From Syntrophomonas sp. UBA4807 (GTDB lineage: Bacteria > Bacillota > Syntrophomonadia > Syntrophomonadales > Syntrophomonadaceae): 6,724 bases of DNA. Location: NCBI GenBank assembly GCA_002402575.1, contig DHGD01000052.1, positions 1 to 6,724 on the forward strand. Direction: 5' to 3'. A model generated the notes under the pieces. It did not search any database. It saw nothing but the letters and a program-made list of their open reading frames with translations, and was not told where the DNA came from. Both the position numbers and the translations under genes were made by a program. This document shows, piece after piece, positions 4,947 through 6,724 of this stretch (positions are counted from its first letter, which is position 1; each line of letters opens with the position of its first letter).

Positions 4947-5663
4947 TTATGATACTCCTTTTTGCAGTCTATATTCAGCTTCAGACAAGCGCAAGTATAT
5001 CGGTTTAACAGTAAGGCCGTCAACCATTTGGCCTCGGTCCAGGGCTTCCCAGGCCAGACTGGCCAGAGCTGCGGCCCGGGGCAGCATCACATGGGGACCG
5101 ACCGGCAAAATATATTCGCCCAGGTGTTCCGAAAAATATCCCTGGTATGGCGCCACACCGTCCCCCAACAGGATTACCTGCCTGCGGCCAGTGGCTGCCA
5201 TCAGATCCATTATCTCGCGGGCGGCCTGCTGTGGTGAGCAGGCCTTCATAGGCATTAGTATTTGTGGAAGGCGTCCCTCCGCATCATAGCATGTGAAATA
5301 GACTTCATCACGGCGGGCATCGAGTAAAGTGGCAACCAGGGCCGTACTCCCGGCCACATTATGGGCCAGGACATCCAGTGTGGATATGGGGGCGACGGGC
5401 AGACCTGTGGCCAGGCTCAGTCCTTTGACCGTAGCCATGCCGATACGCAAGCCGGTAAATGAGCCCGGGCCCGCAGTCACTGCCAAGGCTGCGATTTGCG
5501 GCCAATCACACTGGCTTTCCTTCATTACCCGGTCGATTAAGGGCAGGAGGATTTCGGAGTGGTTGCGCCTGAAGTTAACAAATTCTTCGCAAACCACCCG
5601 GTCATGTTCCGCCAGGGCCACTCCTGCCACCTGAGTGGCGCTATCAACAGCCAGTATCAACAA
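4947..5663 (-). CDS. tsaB: tRNA threonylcarbamoyladenosine biosynthesis protein TsaB
   Basis: TsaB is the inactive ASKHA-fold paralogue of TsaD. It dimerises with TsaD and serves as the platform on which TsaE binds during t6A formation. The 238 residues show ILAVDSAT (3-10), the family hallmark GPGSFTGLRIG (65-75), STLDVLA (94-100) and DARRDEVYF (115-123). The C-terminal KPIYLR motif is typical of bacterial TsaB. The start is TTG (5661-5663) inside the end of tsaE, giving a 20-nt overlap, with AAGGAG about 10 nt upstream. A second TTG follows at once but is farther from the RBS. It is clearly cotranscribed with tsaE and rimI. Codon and base use resemble the neighbours. Confidence 0.97.
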   Translation of the reverse strand: MLILAVDSATQVAGVALAEHDRVVCEEFVNFRRNHSEILLPLIDRVMKESQCDWPQIAALAVTAGPGSFTGLRIGMATVKGLSLATGLPVAPISTLDVLAHNVAGSTALVATLLDARRDEVYFTCYDAEGRLPQILMPMKACSPQQAAREIMDLMAATGRRQVILLGDGVAPYQGYFSEHLGEYILPVGPHVMLPRAAALASLAWEALDRGQMVDGLTVKPIYLRLSEAEYRLQKGVS

Positions 5664-6120
5664 TCTGTTCCAACTCCTTTATTTTGCGGCGGCCATCTTC
5701 TCCCCCGGCCTCGATACGAACCAGCCTTTCCCGTTCATAATCGTCTTCTGTCAGGCTGATATATATGTGCACAGCCTCCTCGGGAAGAAACCCGGAGCCA
5801 ACTTCGGGCCATTCAATCAGGCACAGCCCCTCCTTCTCCAAATAATCCTCCAGCCCCAGGTCGACCAAACCACCACCTTCGAGGCGGTAGAAATCAAAGT
5901 GGTATATGGGATCCTGGGTCGGGTAAATATTCATCAGGGTGAAGGTAGGGCTGGTCACCCGTCCCGGGTATCCCTTGCCTCTGGCAATACCTCGCACCAG
6001 GGTGGTCTTGCCGGCCCCGAGGACGCCATGCAGGCATACCACGTCCCGTTTGGTAAGCATCCGGGCCAGCATCTCCCCCAGCTTATTCATATCGTCTTCG
6101 GTCTTTATGATCAGTTCCAA
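5644..6120 (-). CDS. tsaE: tRNA threonylcarbamoyladenosine biosynthesis ATPase TsaE
   Basis: TsaE is the P-loop ATPase that drives turnover of the TsaB-TsaD complex in t6A synthesis. The 158 residues match the family. Walker A is GVLGAGKTT (32-40). SPTFTL (57-62) is the switch-like motif. HFDFYRL (74-80) and IEWPE (102-106) are the conserved family blocks around the catalytic and ATP-binding sites. In most family members the second Walker A residue is Asp (GDLGAGKT); here it is Val33, a single-base difference (GTC for GAC). The start is TTG (6118-6120) with GAGGAG at 6 nt. The next in-frame ATG would remove ten residues and the first strand. It follows the glycosylase gene by 26 nt and overlaps tsaB by 20 nt. 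Confidence 0.96.
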   Translation of the reverse strand: MELIIKTEDDMNKLGEMLARMLTKRDVVCLHGVLGAGKTTLVRGIARGKGYPGRVTSPTFTLMNIYPTQDPIYHFDFYRLEGGGLVDLGLEDYLEKEGLCLIEWPEVGSGFLPEEAVHIYISLTEDDYERERLVRIEAGGEDGRRKIKELEQIVDTGC

Positions 6121-6126
6121 ATGAGT

Positions 6127-6132
6127 CTCCTC
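6127..6132 (-). promoter_or_regulatory. Ribosome binding site that selects the TTG start of tsaE
   Basis: GAGGAG on the minus strand lies exactly 6 nt from the TTG at 6118-6120 and has no other start codon at a suitable distance. It supports the TTG over the in-frame ATG ten codons later. Confidence 0.7.
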
Positions 6133-6146
6133 ACAGGTATTGCCAT

Positions 6147-6724
6147 CTATCTGGCCGACAACTCCCGGTAGGCCTGACGTATAGCCTTGAAGTCTTCCCA
6201 GGTAGGCCTTTTATAAGCCTCGTTGCGCAGCAGGGCGGCGGGATGAAAGGTAGCGATTATGCTCCTGCCCTGACGGGTGAGCCAGGTTCCGCGGATCTTG
6301 GTTATCCTGGCCGCAGAGTCAATTATAACCTGGCTGGCCATTGATCCCAGACAAACGATGATGGCAGGGTCAATAATCCGAATCTGCGCCTCCAGATAAT
6401 TGCGGCACTGTTTTACTTCATCGGGATTGGGCAGCCTGTTGCCCGGGGGGCGGCATTTTACCACATTGGCTATATAGACCTGACTGCGCTGCAACTCTGC
6501 TGCAGCCAGGATTTTGTCCAGCAATTGCCCGGCCCGGCCCACAAAAGGCAGGCCCTGCTCGTCCTCATCTTTCCCCGGGCCCTCACCCACCAGCAGAAGA
6601 CGGGTATTAGGATCGCCCGTACCGAATACCACCTGCTGACATCCCTCCCGCAAGCGGCAGAGGTTACAGCTTGAGGCAATACTTCTTAATTCATCCAGTG
6701 TCTTTACATGGGGATAACTGTGAT
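6147..6724 (-). CDS. Family 4 (iron-sulfur) uracil-DNA glycosylase, 5' end beyond window
   Basis: This enzyme removes uracil from DNA, arising from cytosine deamination or misincorporation, as the first step of base excision repair. The 191 codons seen carry the family 4 motifs. Near the N terminus is a CNLC pair (codons at 6657-6668). GEGPGKDEDEQGLPFVGRAG is the active-site and uracil-binding motif. A C-x15-C pair begins at VKCRPPGNR. HPAALLR forms the C-terminal motif. The four cysteines would hold the [4Fe-4S] cluster. The frame is open to the window edge, beginning ...HSYPHVKTLDELR. An internal TTG at 6651-6653 would cut off the CNLC cluster pair and is not the true start; the real one must lie beyond 6724. 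The TAG stop is 26 nt before tsaE, suggesting a shared transcript. Confidence 0.94.
   Translation of the reverse strand, partial: HSYPHVKTLDELRSIASSCNLCRLREGCQQVVFGTGDPNTRLLLVGEGPGKDEDEQGLPFVGRAGQLLDKILAAAELQRSQVYIANVVKCRPPGNRLPNPDEVKQCRNYLEAQIRIIDPAIIVCLGSMASQVIIDSAARITKIRGTWLTRQGRSIIATFHPAALLRNEAYKRPTWEDFKAIRQAYRELSAR

Noticed and set aside
4651..5289. Plus-strand open frame of 212 codons opposite rimI and tsaB
   Set aside because: It runs antisense across two recognised genes and their junction, with low-complexity shadow composition and no recognisable domain.
5376..5386. Additional DnaA-like TGTGGATAT inside tsaB
   Set aside because: It is a single one-mismatch copy in coding sequence, as expected by chance in a window this size.
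5635..6171. Long plus-strand open frame (178 codons) opposite tsaE and the tsaB start
   Set aside because: It mirrors well-supported minus-strand genes, has no family motif and no RBS, and is explained as an antisense shadow.

Overview
The window reads as chromosomal housekeeping DNA of an anaerobic, low-to-medium GC Firmicute, most likely a Clostridia/Peptococcia-type bacterium. The grounds are the tsaE-tsaB-rimI-tsaD gene order, strong purine-rich ribosome binding sites, frequent TTG/GTG starts, sigma-A type promoter boxes, and Firmicute-like protein sequences. This placement is inference; no rRNA or other phylogenetic marker is present. Every protein gene I can support lies on the minus strand, so transcription runs from high to low coordinates. 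No mobile element, CRISPR array or tRNA was found.

Following transcription, the window starts inside a family 4 (iron-sulfur) uracil-DNA glycosylase whose 5' end is cut off (6724-6147). Next comes the tRNA t6A-modification block: tsaE (6120-5644), tsaB (5663-4947), rimI (4944-4498) and tsaD (4474-3464). Gaps are short (26, -20, 2 and 23 nt), which suggests one operon. TsaE, TsaB and TsaD form the threonylcarbamoyl-transfer complex; RimI acetylates ribosomal protein S18. The partner that makes threonylcarbamoyl-AMP (TsaC) is not here.

A gap of about 144 bp (3320-3463) follows. It holds a tight same-orientation cluster of DnaA-box-like 9-mers and a perfect extended -10 promoter for the next pair: lgt (lipoprotein diacylglyceryl transferase, best start TTG at 3313) and fau (5-formyltetrahydrofolate cyclo-ligase). 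These two overlap by 4 nt (ATGA).

The roughly 300 bp from 1641 to 1940 contain no protein gene but are rich in structure. At 1780-1935 is a nested set of complementary arms that looks like a structured RNA of unknown class. At 1779-1756 is a good minus-strand promoter. At 1736-1676 is a three-tier hairpin in the predicted 5' leader. That leader precedes a 57-aa protein ending in CQLGCF (1640-1467, too short for most gene callers), then moaA (1429-452) and moaC (449 to the window edge). Together these look like a molybdenum-cofactor operon with its own promoter and leader. MoaA and MoaC convert GTP to cyclic pyranopterin monophosphate.

The core genes are ordinary. The points worth a second look are the unassigned structured region, the leader plus CQLGCF protein at the head of the Moco operon, the DnaA-box cluster, and the non-canonical Lgt active-site positions.
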